Positions 48,519 to 59,500 of a stretch of 64,000 bases of DNA are shown here, piece after piece. The position numbers and the translations under genes are program-made. The DNA is from an uncultured Clostridia bacterium (GTDB lineage Bacteria > Bacillota > Clostridia > Oscillospirales > Oscillospiraceae): the NCBI GenBank assembly GCA_946550725.1, contig CAMNQX010000002.1, forward strand, positions 62,001 through 126,000. Reading direction: 5' to 3'. Below the pieces are notes generated by a model. That model searched no databases, was not told the origin of the DNA, and worked only from the letters and a program-made list of their open reading frames with translations. Within the stretch, counting starts at the first letter, position 1; each line of letters begins with the position of its first letter.

Positions 48519-50312
48519 ATGAAGAAGAAAATCACCTCCCTTCTGCTGACCCTGGCCCTCTGCCTGGGCCTGCTGCCCACCGCCGCTCTGGCGGCAGGGC
48601 GGGAATATTACAACCGTTGGCGGGATGAGTATGCGGACTTTGTTCTCTCCGCCGAGGAGGCCGCCAGAGACTACGGCATCACCGTCAGCACCAGCCATAT
48701 CGACTTCGGCTCGATCTATATAGGGGAGGAGTTTGAACCGGTTACTTTTACCCTGACCAACAACAGCGACTATTATATTACATACGGACAACTTGCACGC
48801 ACCAATATGACGTGGTTCAGCCACATGCCGTCCGGCTCGAGTGGCTACGTTCACTTTGATGAGGTGTATATCGCTCCGGGAGAATCCAAGGATATCCAGG
48901 CGCGCTACCTCAGCACTGATCACGGGAGATCCGGACCCGATACAGTAGACCTGTATGTGTGTCTGGATACCAGAGAAAATGTCTTCCTCGATTCGGGCCT
49001 TATCAAACTGTATATTAAGGATATCCTCACCGTAGACTACGAGATCAAAGACCCGGACAAAGAGGTCCCCGCGGGTGACATCCAGTGGGACCTGAGCACC
49101 ACGACCCTGGACCTGGGTGTGTCCAATATCACCAAGCGCTCCAATTATCTCTCAGACGAGTATCTGACCGGGGCCGTCACTGTCACCAACCGCAGCTCCC
49201 GCCCCATGCGGGTGGAAAGCAGGCTGGACACCTCCGGCTGCTCCTGGGAGGCAATCGAATACATCATGAGCGCTGACACAGGCGAATACCTGCGGCCCGG
49301 CGAGTCAACGGATATCAAGATAAGGCTCCAGCGCAGCAGCTGGTATGAAACGGGCGCCATAGAGGGCTGCAAGCTGAACCTCACCGCCTACTATCCCGAC
49401 TATCCCGAGTCCCGGGAGGAGAACACCTTGACCGCTACCATCCCCATCACGGCAAAATTCCTCTCTGACGGCGGACATGTCCTCTATTTTAATAACGACA
49501 ATGTGGACGCCCGCGCCTTTGACGCCCAGGGAAATGAGCTGATGCTGGACGGCCGCGTCCTTGTGGTCAAGGAGGGAGACACCGTCACCTTTGTCGCGGT
49601 CCCGCCCGACGGTTTCTATGTCTCCGAGCTTCTGGTGGACAAGAAGAACGTGGGGGCGGTGGATCACTATACCTTCACCAATATCCAGTCCAGCCACGAA
49701 ATCGGCCACTATGTCGGTCGCGGCCCCGCCCCGTACACCCCCTATGTTCCGGGGCAGCCGCCTGTAACGCCCACCACCCCCGTCCAGCCGCCGGTGGAGC
49801 CTTCCGATGAACTGCCCGCCTGGGCGGAGGGACAGGTGAAGGGGGCCATTTCCCAGGGTCTGGTGCCCCAGGAGCTCCAGGGGGGCTATAACCTGGTGAC
49901 CACCCGCGCCCAGTTCTGCGCCCTGGCCGTCCGGCTGTACGAGAGCGTCAAGGGGGAGATCACCGGGCGGGAGACCTTTACCGACACCGATGACGTAAAC
50001 GTGCAGAAGATGGCCGCTCTGGGTGTGGTCAGCGGCGTTGGCGGCGGGGCCTTCATCCCCGACGGCCCTCTGACCCGTGAGCAGGCGGCCGCCATCCTGG
50101 CCCGGCTGTCCAACGCCATGGGCAAGCCCCTCTCCGGCGGGTCCCACCCCTTCACCGACGGTGTCGCCTCCTGGGCTGACGCCGCCGTGGGACAGGTGTA
50201 CCAGGCCGGTATTATGAACGGCACCGGCAACACCACCTTCTCCCCCCAGGGGGAGTACACCCGGATGCAGAGCATCGTCACCATCATGCGGCTCTATGCC
50301 CTGGTAAAGTGA
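48519..50312 (+). CDS. Secreted SLH-domain surface protein
   Basis: 597 residues from ATG 48519 (TAAGGAG upstream). Signal peptide KKKITSLLLTLALCLGLLPTAALA. Two beta-sandwich modules resemble ASH/MSP-like domains: IDFGSIYIGEEFEPVTFTLTNNS (about 50-160) and LDLGVSNITKR...GAVTVTNRSSRPMRV (about 185-310). An all-beta segment and a Pro/Val linker (PGQPPVTPTTPVQPPVEP) follow. The C-terminal ~170 residues form three S-layer-homology repeats (LPAWAEGQVKGAISQGLV; FTDTDDVNVQKMAALGVV; FTDGVASWADAAVGQVYQAGIM). It is anchored to the wall polysaccharide and presents the N-terminal modules outside. No enzymatic motif is seen; a structural or adhesin role is likely. Confidence 0.85.
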   Translation: MKKKITSLLLTLALCLGLLPTAALAAGREYYNRWRDEYADFVLSAEEAARDYGITVSTSHIDFGSIYIGEEFEPVTFTLTNNSDYYITYGQLARTNMTWFSHMPSGSSGYVHFDEVYIAPGESKDIQARYLSTDHGRSGPDTVDLYVCLDTRENVFLDSGLIKLYIKDILTVDYEIKDPDKEVPAGDIQWDLSTTTLDLGVSNITKRSNYLSDEYLTGAVTVTNRSSRPMRVESRLDTSGCSWEAIEYIMSADTGEYLRPGESTDIKIRLQRSSWYETGAIEGCKLNLTAYYPDYPESREENTLTATIPITAKFLSDGGHVLYFNNDNVDARAFDAQGNELMLDGRVLVVKEGDTVTFVAVPPDGFYVSELLVDKKNVGAVDHYTFTNIQSSHEIGHYVGRGPAPYTPYVPGQPPVTPTTPVQPPVEPSDELPAWAEGQVKGAISQGLVPQELQGGYNLVTTRAQFCALAVRLYESVKGEITGRETFTDTDDVNVQKMAALGVVSGVGGGAFIPDGPLTREQAAAILARLSNAMGKPLSGGSHPFTDGVASWADAAVGQVYQAGIMNGTGNTTFSPQGEYTRMQSIVTIMRLYALVK

Positions 50313-50356
50313 GCTCCACAGAGCATCTCATCTATATCGTTCACCAATTCCATCTA

Positions 50357-50388
50357 AAAAGGGCGTTGCCGTCAGGCAGCGCCCTTTT
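50357..50388 (+). terminator. Terminator after the SLH-protein gene
   Basis: AAAAGGGCGTTGCC/GGCAGCGCCCTTTT with one mismatch and a 4-nt loop, T-rich 3' side. Confidence 0.85.
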
Positions 50389-50424
50389 CCCATGTCCGGC
50401 CACCTACCTTTGTCCCATTTTACC

Positions 50425-50453
50425 TTGACAGCCCAGCGGGAAAATGTTATCAT
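50425..50453 (+). promoter_or_regulatory. Promoter of the giant glycosidase gene
   Basis: TTGACA, 17-nt spacer, TATCAT (with TGT before the -10). Confidence 0.8.
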
Positions 50454-50587
50454 ACACAAGAATGGAGCATTAAAAGCTGTCATTTTTCGTCAAAATGACC
50501 ATTTTAGAGAAGGAGGTAGTAGGTCGAGCAAACAGGAAGGGGAAATGTAGGTATTTTATATCTATTTTTTAGGGAGGAATGAGATTC
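50454..50587 (+). promoter_or_regulatory. Long 5' leader of the giant glycosidase mRNA
   Basis: About 130 nt. It holds an 8-bp hairpin GTCATTTT/AAAATGAC near its start and a free GAAGGAGG far from any start codon before the real GGGAGG site. Possibly regulatory; no known riboswitch recognised. Confidence 0.4.
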
Positions 50588-53500
50588 ATGAAGAAAAAAT
50601 TCACCAAAGTCGTCAGTTGTCTATTATGTCTGGCTATGCTGTTCAGCATAGCCGCTCCCGCGTTGGCGGTCAACGCCGGCGGGTCGTTCTACGAGGACGA
50701 CGCCATCGCTATCGACGCGCCGGCCGCGGGGGAGGACAGCGACCTGGCCTCCGCAAGCGAGCTTCCCGCGGCGGACCCGGCTGCCGACCCCTTTGCCGAG
50801 ACTGGGGAGTATGAGATCTACCCCACTCCCCACCGCGTTACATACGGCACAAGCACTGTAACGCTGCCCGCCACCATGCAGGTGACCTACGGCGCGGGGA
50901 TCGACCAGTACACCAAGGACCGCGCCGTGGAGGCCTTCCAGCAGGCGGGGGTGAGTCTCATTGAGGGCACCGGCGGCTCCGTTCGTCTCAACGTCTCCAT
51001 TAAGGCGGCCGGAGACGGCGTGACCACTGCCACCACCGACCTCTTTAACAAATATGACGCCTACAAGCTCACCATTGACGCCAGCGGCGTCACCGTGGTG
51101 GGCAAGGACACCGACGCGGCGTTCTACGGCCTGACCACCGTGAAGCGCATCCTCCAGCAGGTACAGAACCGCCAGGTCAAGCACCTCACCGTGGAGGACT
51201 ACGCCGACGTGCCCTTCCGCGGCTTCATCGAGGGCTACTACGGCAACCCCTGGACCACTGAGGACCGCGTCTCCCTCATGAAGTTCGGCGGAGACTACAA
51301 GCAGAACATCTACTTCTACGCCCCCAAGGACGACCCCAAGCACAACGCCAGGTGGCGCGAGCTGTATACCGATGAAGAGCTGGAGACTAAGATCAAGCCT
51401 CTGGCCGAGGCGGGCAACGAGAGCAAGTGCTACTTTGGCTTTGCCCTCCACCCCTTCATGTACAACGCGATCCGCTTTGACAATAACTACGCCGCCGATC
51501 TGCAGCTCCTGAAGGACAAGTTCGAGCAGGCCATGGAGGTGGGCGTGCGGCAGATTGCCGTTTTGGCTGACGACGCGGGCGTTCCCGGCGGCAACGCGGC
51601 AAACTACGTGACCCTGATGAACGACCTGACCGAGTGGGTCTCCTCTGCGGAGATGCAGGCGAAGTACCCCGGTCTCAAGACCTCTATCCCCTTCTGCCCC
51701 AATGACTACATGGGCGACGGCAGCTCTGCCCAGATGCAGACCCTGAAGAATCTGCCCGACAGCGTTCCCGTCATCCAGACCTGCGGCACCATCTGGGGCA
51801 CGGTGAACAACAACTATTTGAATGCTTACCGTAACAACATGGGCGATAACGGCCCGTTCCTCTGGATCAACTGGCCCTGCACCGACAACGACAAGACCCG
51901 CCTTGCCATGGGCGGCCACGATCTGGTGCTCAAGTCTGAGATCACCGACGAAAACGCCGCTTACCTCAAGGGCATCATGCTTAACCCCATGCAGCAGTCC
52001 GAACCTTCTAAGGCCGGCATCTTCTACAATGCCGACTACGCCTGGAACGTCTGGAACGGCGACGATGCCGCTGAGCGTCAGGCCAATGTTTGGAGCGACT
52101 CTTTTAAATATATCGACCACGACGGCCCCAACGAGACCGCCGAGTCCACTGCCCTGCGTGAGCTGTCCAAGCACATGATCGACCACAGTCAGGCCGGCGG
52201 CGACCACATTTACGAGGAATCCGTGGAGCTGGCTCCCAAGCTCACCGAGTTCCGCAGCAAGCTGAACGCCGGGACGCTGACCGCGGCCGATATCGCGGAC
52301 ATGCGGGCGGAGTTCGTCACGCTGAAAAACGCCGCCACTACCTATAAAAATAAGACCACGGGCAACACCCGCATCCTGGGCCAGCGGACCGCCGACGGCT
52401 ATGTCAGCAACCAGGAGCAGATGGCCCCCTGGCTGGACTGCTGGGAGGACTTTGCCCAGGCCACCGTGGATCTGCTGGACGCACTGGCTTCCGACGACAG
52501 CAACACCATCGTCACCAAGTACCTCTCCGGCCAGAGCCTGTTGGCCGCCTCCAAGACCCATTCCTTCCAGTACTCCTCCGAGGTCAAATCTGCCCGTGTA
52601 GGCGGCCGCTATCTGGAGCCGTTCGTCAACGCGCTGATGACCAAGGTGGCGGAGACCGCCCAGACCATCATCGACCCCTCCCTCCTGATCGAGACCGTCA
52701 TCACCAGCCGTGAGGACACGCCGGAGGGCGGCCTGGCAGCCGTCCGCGACGGCGACGACAACACCGCCGCCGTATTTAAATCCCCCAACAGCGTTTCCGA
52801 AGGGACTTACATCGGCGTGAAGTACAACAAGCCCATCTCCCTCAACAGCGTTCGCTTTGAGATGGGCCGTCCCGGCAACGCCAACGACCGTTTTTCCGCC
52901 AGTAAGCTCCAGTACATGGATGCGGACGGCCAGTGGCAGGACATCCCCAACGCCACCTTCGGCGACGTGGCCTCCGTAGAGAAGACCGGGCTTAACCTGA
53001 CCGCCAAGGGCGTCCGTCTGGTCGCCACCTCCGCGCGCAGCAACGTCTGGCTGGGCGTCAAGGAGATCTACATCAATGGCCAGTCCGGCGGGACGACGGA
53101 AGACCCCGGGACGTCTACCGATGCGGAAAAGCTCACCGTTTCCGCTATTACTAAGTCCGACAACATGAGCATTCAGTCCGGTACTCTCAGTAACGCCACT
53201 GATGGCAACACCTCCACGGAAGTTTGGTTCGCCGAGAACCCCTACAAGGGCGGCGAGACGTCCACCTATGATAAGGTCCCTGCCGACGCTTGGGTTCGTG
53301 TGGACCTGGGCAGTGAAAAGGCCATCGGGCGAATCGTCATCGTCCAGGACAGCCGCTCCGCTGGTGCCGACCGGATGAAGGACGCCATTTTGGAGTATTC
53401 CACCGATGGCTCGACCTTCACTCAAATTGCCAGCAGCCTCAACACGAATACCATTGACCAAGAGGTAAGCATTACCGCCCGCTACATTCGTTTGAAAAAC

Positions 53501-56500
53501 GGGCCTGCAGCGGCTAATGGCTGGGTGCGCCTGGCCGAGATTTCTGTCTACGGACCCCCTCCCGCGCGCAACGACGCCGACAAGCTCCTCTATCAGAGCG
53601 ATGCGGTGAAGCGGATCACCAATCCGTTCGGTACGCTGGCTGACGACGCCGCCTCCCTCGCCGCCGACAACGTGATGCTCCGTCCCGGCGAGTTTGTGGG
53701 CATCGCCCTGCCCGGTATCTGCTCCATCACCAAGCTCATCGCCGACTACACCGTCCAGCCCGACCTGGCGCTCCTGGTGGGCATGAACGAGAGCGAACTG
53801 ACGGAGATCACCCCCGCCTCCGCGGCCCAGCTCTTTGCCGCCGGTGACAACGTGACGGACTTCACCGGTCTGGCCCGTTATGTCCGTCTGGAGAATGTGG
53901 GCACCCACACCCTCTCCTTTGTTCTGGACGGGCTGTCTGTGGAGTTTGACCCCATCAACTCCGGCGAGGGCATCGCCTATGTGGACGCCAATAACTGCCG
54001 GCCTGAGTCCTCCAGCGACGACCCCCTGGCCTGGTTCGACGGCGACGTCAACACCCGGGCAAAATTTGCCGCCGCTCAGCGTGAGGGCAACTGGGTCCTG
54101 TTCGACCTGACCCAGCCTCTGGAGTTCCGCTCCCTGCGGGCCACCATCAACAACACTGATAACGACTATCCCCGTAACGGCGTCTGGGAGGTCTCCGACA
54201 GTCAGGACGGCCCCTGGACCACTGTGCTCACCATCACCACCACCCTGGGCGAGGGACAGGCCGACTACAACAACCCGCCCAGCACCAACGGCAGCACCGA
54301 GTGGCAGCACGACACCGCCAACTACTTCTATCAGGAAAACATTCTGCAGACGCCGGTGAGCGGGCGCTACCTGCGCTACCGCGTCACCAGCAACAGCGAC
54401 AACTACCTGCGCTTTAACGAGATCACCATCAACGGCGGGGAATATGTCTCCACCTTCTTTGACCCCACCTTCGTGGCCGATCCCACCGAGGCCGGCGGGG
54501 ACTTCACCCCCGACAAGCTCACCGACGGCGACCTCACCACCGGCTTTAAGCCCAACATGGACGGCGAGACCTCCGGCAGCCTGATCTACCGCGTGTCTGA
54601 CGACACCTCCATCGGCCAGATCAACCTGGTCCAGGATGAGACCAGCGGAGTCAAGGTCTCCGTCCGTCCCACGGGGTCGGACAGCTTCGTCGATCTGCAA
54701 ACCCTCACCGGCGGCTTCAGCCAGATCGCCGTGCCCGAGAGCATTACCGGCGTGGCCGAGATCAAGCTCTCCTGGGGCAGCGTCACCCCCACCCTCTATG
54801 AGCTGGTCACCGTTTCCCGCGCCGCCGTGGCCGAGAGCGGCGGGCAGGCTCCCTCCGAGGTGGAGACCATCCCCATCAACAGCTACTCCGGCGACGCGCG
54901 CAAGATCAACTTTGACGAAAACTGGAAGTTCAATCTGGGCGACGTTTCCGGCGCAGAGGCGCTGGTCTTTAACGACGCCGCCTGGCGCACCCTGAACCTC
55001 CCCCACGACTTCAGCATCGAGCAGGAGTACAGCAGCGCGTACGAGGCGGAAAGCGGCTACCTCCCCGGCGGCACCGGCTGGTACCGCAAGAGCTTCACCG
55101 TCAGTCCCGACTGGGAGGATAACAAGGTCGTCTCCATCGACTTCGGCGGCGCGTACATGGAGACCGACGTCTACCTCAACGGCCACAAGCTGGGCGAAAA
55201 CAAGAACGGCTACAATCCGTTCTCCTTTGTCCTGCCCGCCGAATATTTGAACTACACCGGCGAGAACGTCATCGCCGTCAAGGTAGTCAACACCATCCCC
55301 TCCAGCCGTTGGTATTCCGGCAGCGGCATTTACCGCAGCGTGAACCTCACCGTCACCAACCCCGTCCATGTGGCCCGGTACGGCACTTTCGTCAACCCCG
55401 TCAAGGGCAGCGGAAATGACTGGACGGTGAACATCAAGACCGACGTGCAGAACGACACCGCCTCCGCCGCCAACGTGACGGTGGAACAGGCCATCTACGA
55501 GCTGGACCCCACCACCTATGAAAAGGGCGCGAAGTTCGCTGAGACCTCCTCCGCCACCGCCGCCAACCCCGCGGCCGGAGCCACCGCCTCGGTGACGCAG
55601 ACCATCAGCGTTCAGAGTCCCAAGCTCTGGAACTCCTGGGACCGCGGCACGCCCAACCTCTACGTCCTGGTGACCACCGTCAAGCAGAACGGCACAGTGG
55701 TGGACACCTACGAGACTGAGTTCGGCTTCCGCACCATCGAATTCACCGCCGACGTAGGCTTCAAGCTCAACGGCGTGAACACCAAGCTCAAGGGCGTGTG
55801 CCAGCACCACGACCAGGGCGCGCTGGGCGCGGAGGCCTGGTACCGGGCTATGGAGCGGCAGGTGGAGATCCTCATGGACATGGGCTGCAACTCCATCCGC
55901 GTCACCCACAACCCCGCCGATGACGGGCTGATCGAGATCTGCAACCGCAAGGGCGTCCTCATCATCGACGAGGCCTTTGACTGCTGGGACCGTTCCAAGA
56001 ACGGCAACCGTTACGACTTCGCCCGCTTCTTCAACACTGAGATTGCCGACGACAACACCATCGTGGGCGGCGAAGGCCGGGTCTGGTCTCAGCTCGTGCT
56101 GGAGACCATGGTGAACCGGGACAAGAATGCCCCCTGCGTCATCATGTACTCTCTGGGCAACGAGATCCTGCAGACCAGCCCCCACGAGGGCTTCGTGACC
56201 TATGCCCAGAACCTGACTAACTGGGTCAAGGCCATCGACACCACCCGCCCCGTCACCATGGGCGACGATACCCGCACCACCACCACCGGGAATACCGGCA
56301 TCGCGGAGCGGGTCAACGCCATCATCGCGGCGAATGGCGTGATCGGCTTCAACTACTGCAATACCCGTCCCAATTCCGGCCGTGACAAGATGCCTGCCGC
56401 CCACAACAACGGCTGGCTCACCTACGGCTCTGAGACCGCCTCCCACGTCAACTCCCGCGGCGTTTACAACATCAAGAGAGACCAGACATTGAACAGCGAC

Positions 56501-59500
56501 AAGCTCCTCACCTCCTATGATAAGAGCCGGGTGGGCTGGGGCGACACCGCCGCGGGCGCCTGGTGGTACACCGTCCGCTTTGACTACAACATGGGTGAGT
56601 ATGTCTGGACCGGCTTCGACTACATCGGCGAGCCTACCCCCAACAACGGCACCGATCCAGGCTGGAAAAACGGCGAGGATTCCCCCAAGAGTTCCTTCTT
56701 CGGCATCATCGACACCAACGGTATTCCCAAGGACAACTACTATCTCTACCGCTCCATGTGGAACGAGACCGACACCACCCTCCACGTCCTGCCCACCTGG
56801 GACGAAGAGGACCTGGTGATCAGCAACGGTAATGTGGAAGTCGTGGCCTACACCAACGCCCCCGTGGTGCGCGTGTACCTCAATGGCGTGGAGGTTGGCG
56901 CGGCCAAGGCCAACGAGACCACCACCGCCGCCGGTCACAAGTACCGCACCTATGAGGCCACGGCGCTGCAGAACGGCGGGACCAACACCTTTACCCCCGG
57001 TTCTACCGACCACGGCGGCGACCTGACCGGCACCGCCATGTACTCCACCTTCAACGTTCCCTATGCGGCGGGCACCCTGGAGGTCAAGGCCTTTGCCAGC
57101 GAATCCGCCACCACCCCCATCTCCGGGACCGTGGGCCGCAGCGTGGTCCGCACTACCTCCGGGGCCTCCAAGCTGGTGGCCACCGCCGACCGCCAGACCA
57201 TCAAGAACGACGGCCGCGACCTCTCCTACGTCACCATCGACGTGGTGGACGCCAAGGGCGAGATCGTCAACGGCGCGACCCCGGAGATCAAGGTCTCCGT
57301 CACCGGCGACGGCGTGTTCATGGGTCTGGACAACGGTGTGCAGCCCGACCACACCTCCTACCTCTCCGACACCCGCAAGGCGGGCGCGGGCCGTCTGGTG
57401 GCCATTATCCAGTCCACCAAGGAGAAAGGCTCCTTCACCGTCACCGCCACCTCTGCCGGCCTGACCCCCGCCGCCGTCACCGTTTCCACCGGCGGCGCGG
57501 TCGCTGACACAGGCAACGACGCCCCCGTGAGCTACGACCTGTCCAAGACCATCTACGTCCAGCTCAACACCGAACCCGACCTGCCCGAAACCGCCACTGT
57601 TACCCTGGGCAACGGCACGCAGGTGGAACGGGCGATCACATGGAACGCATATGACAAGGGCCTCCTGGCCACGCCGGGCGCGGAGTTCGCCATCACCGGC
57701 ACCATCCAGGGCTACAACATCCCCGTTTCCGTGGGCGTTGTGGTGCTGGACGACGTGGTGGCCCTGCTCAACTACTCCGCCGCTGTTCAGGTGGGGCAAG
57801 CTCCCTCCCTGCCCGCCGCCCGTCCCGCTGTCATGGCGGACGGCACGGTGGTCGCCGCCCAGTTCGCGGTCACCTGGGATGAGCCGGACGCCAAGGTCTA
57901 CAACAAGGCCGGCAAGGTGATCGTCAACGGCACGGCGGAGGTCTTCGGCGAGACCTACAACGTCACCGCCACCATCCGCGTGGCCGCCCCCAGCTATGTG
58001 GACGGCGGCGAGGCCACCAGCGGCACGATCTATTACGAGGCTGGTCAGTCTGTGGGCAGCTCCGCCAACGGCACCCGTCCCAACTGGGCCGACGGCGACG
58101 CCTCCACCGTTTGGACCGGCTCCGGCGCGCTGGGCTATACCTTTGACACCGCCCAGAACGTCCACAAGATCGCCCTGACCTATCAGGGCACGCCTCCCAC
58201 CGGCGGCGTCACCTTCGCCGTCTCCGGCACGAGCTATGCCAACACCGAGACTGCCAACAGCTGGCAGACCGTCCGCGTCACCCGCACGGTGAGCGGCAGC
58301 ACCGTCACCTACCAGATGGATCAGCCCTTCTCCGCCGAGGCGGTGAAGCTCACCTTTGCCAACGAAGTGCATCTGGCCGACGTTGTGCTCACCACCGGCC
58401 TGGCCGTGTTCGACATCGGCTCCACCGCCGAGCTGGATGACATGAAGGTCAACGGCCAGAGCGTCAACGCCTCCCAGCTGGCCGCCAAGAGCATCAAGAC
58501 CACCGCTGTCAACGGGGTCATCAACCCCATCAGCGACCACAACGTGGCCGTGACCATCCTGCCCGAGAACAAGAACAGCCAGATCGTCATCGTCACCGAG
58601 TCGGAGAACCACGCCCAGCGCGCGGTCTACACCGTCCAGCTGGACGCCGGCTCCAACCCCACGGCGGACGACGACTCCATGGACTATCCCTACACCAAGA
58701 CCACCGCCTCCGCGCCCAGCCAGCAAACTCCGGCCAGCGGTAACGAAGGTCCTATTACGTTTGCCGTGGACGGTGACGAAAGCACCTACTGGCACTCTAA
58801 CTGGAACGAAGACCTTTCCAGCAGTCCCAACAGCCGTTATATCCAGCTTACGCTGGACGAGGCGACCGAGCTTGTCGCCCTGCGCTATAAGCCCAGACCC
58901 TCTGTCGCCAACGGCATCGTCACCAAGTACCGCGTGGAGGTCAGCACCAACGGTACAACCTTCACCCCTGTGGCTGAGGGCGATTGGGCGCATAACACGG
59001 TTTGGAAGCTCGCCACGTTTGACGCCGTTACCGCCAAGTATGTCCGTCTGTACGGCGTGGAGACCCGGGGCGGTTCCGGCGACACCCCCAACAAGTTCAT
59101 GTCCGCCGCTGAGGTCCGCTTGGTCAAGGCTCCCGACACCTCCAAGATCGACCTCTCCGAGGCCACCATCACCGTGGAGCCCAACGTCTTCGAGTGGAAG
59201 AACGTGGGCATCCGTCCGGGCACCGGCACCGAGGGCGCGACGGTCACCGTCACCCTGCGGGGCCAGGTCCTGACCCTGCACCAGGACTACGAGCTGGGCT
59301 ACGAGAACAACATCGACCCCGGCACGGCCTACATCTACGCCCGCGCCAAGGACGGCACCAACTATCAGGGCGCGGCGGCGGCCACCTTCACCATCGTGAG
59401 GACCGACGCCCTGATCACCTCCTTCCGTCCCGTCACCATCCCCGTCCAACCGGGCATTGACCCCACCGACGACCTGCCCAAGACGGTCATGGCCTTTACC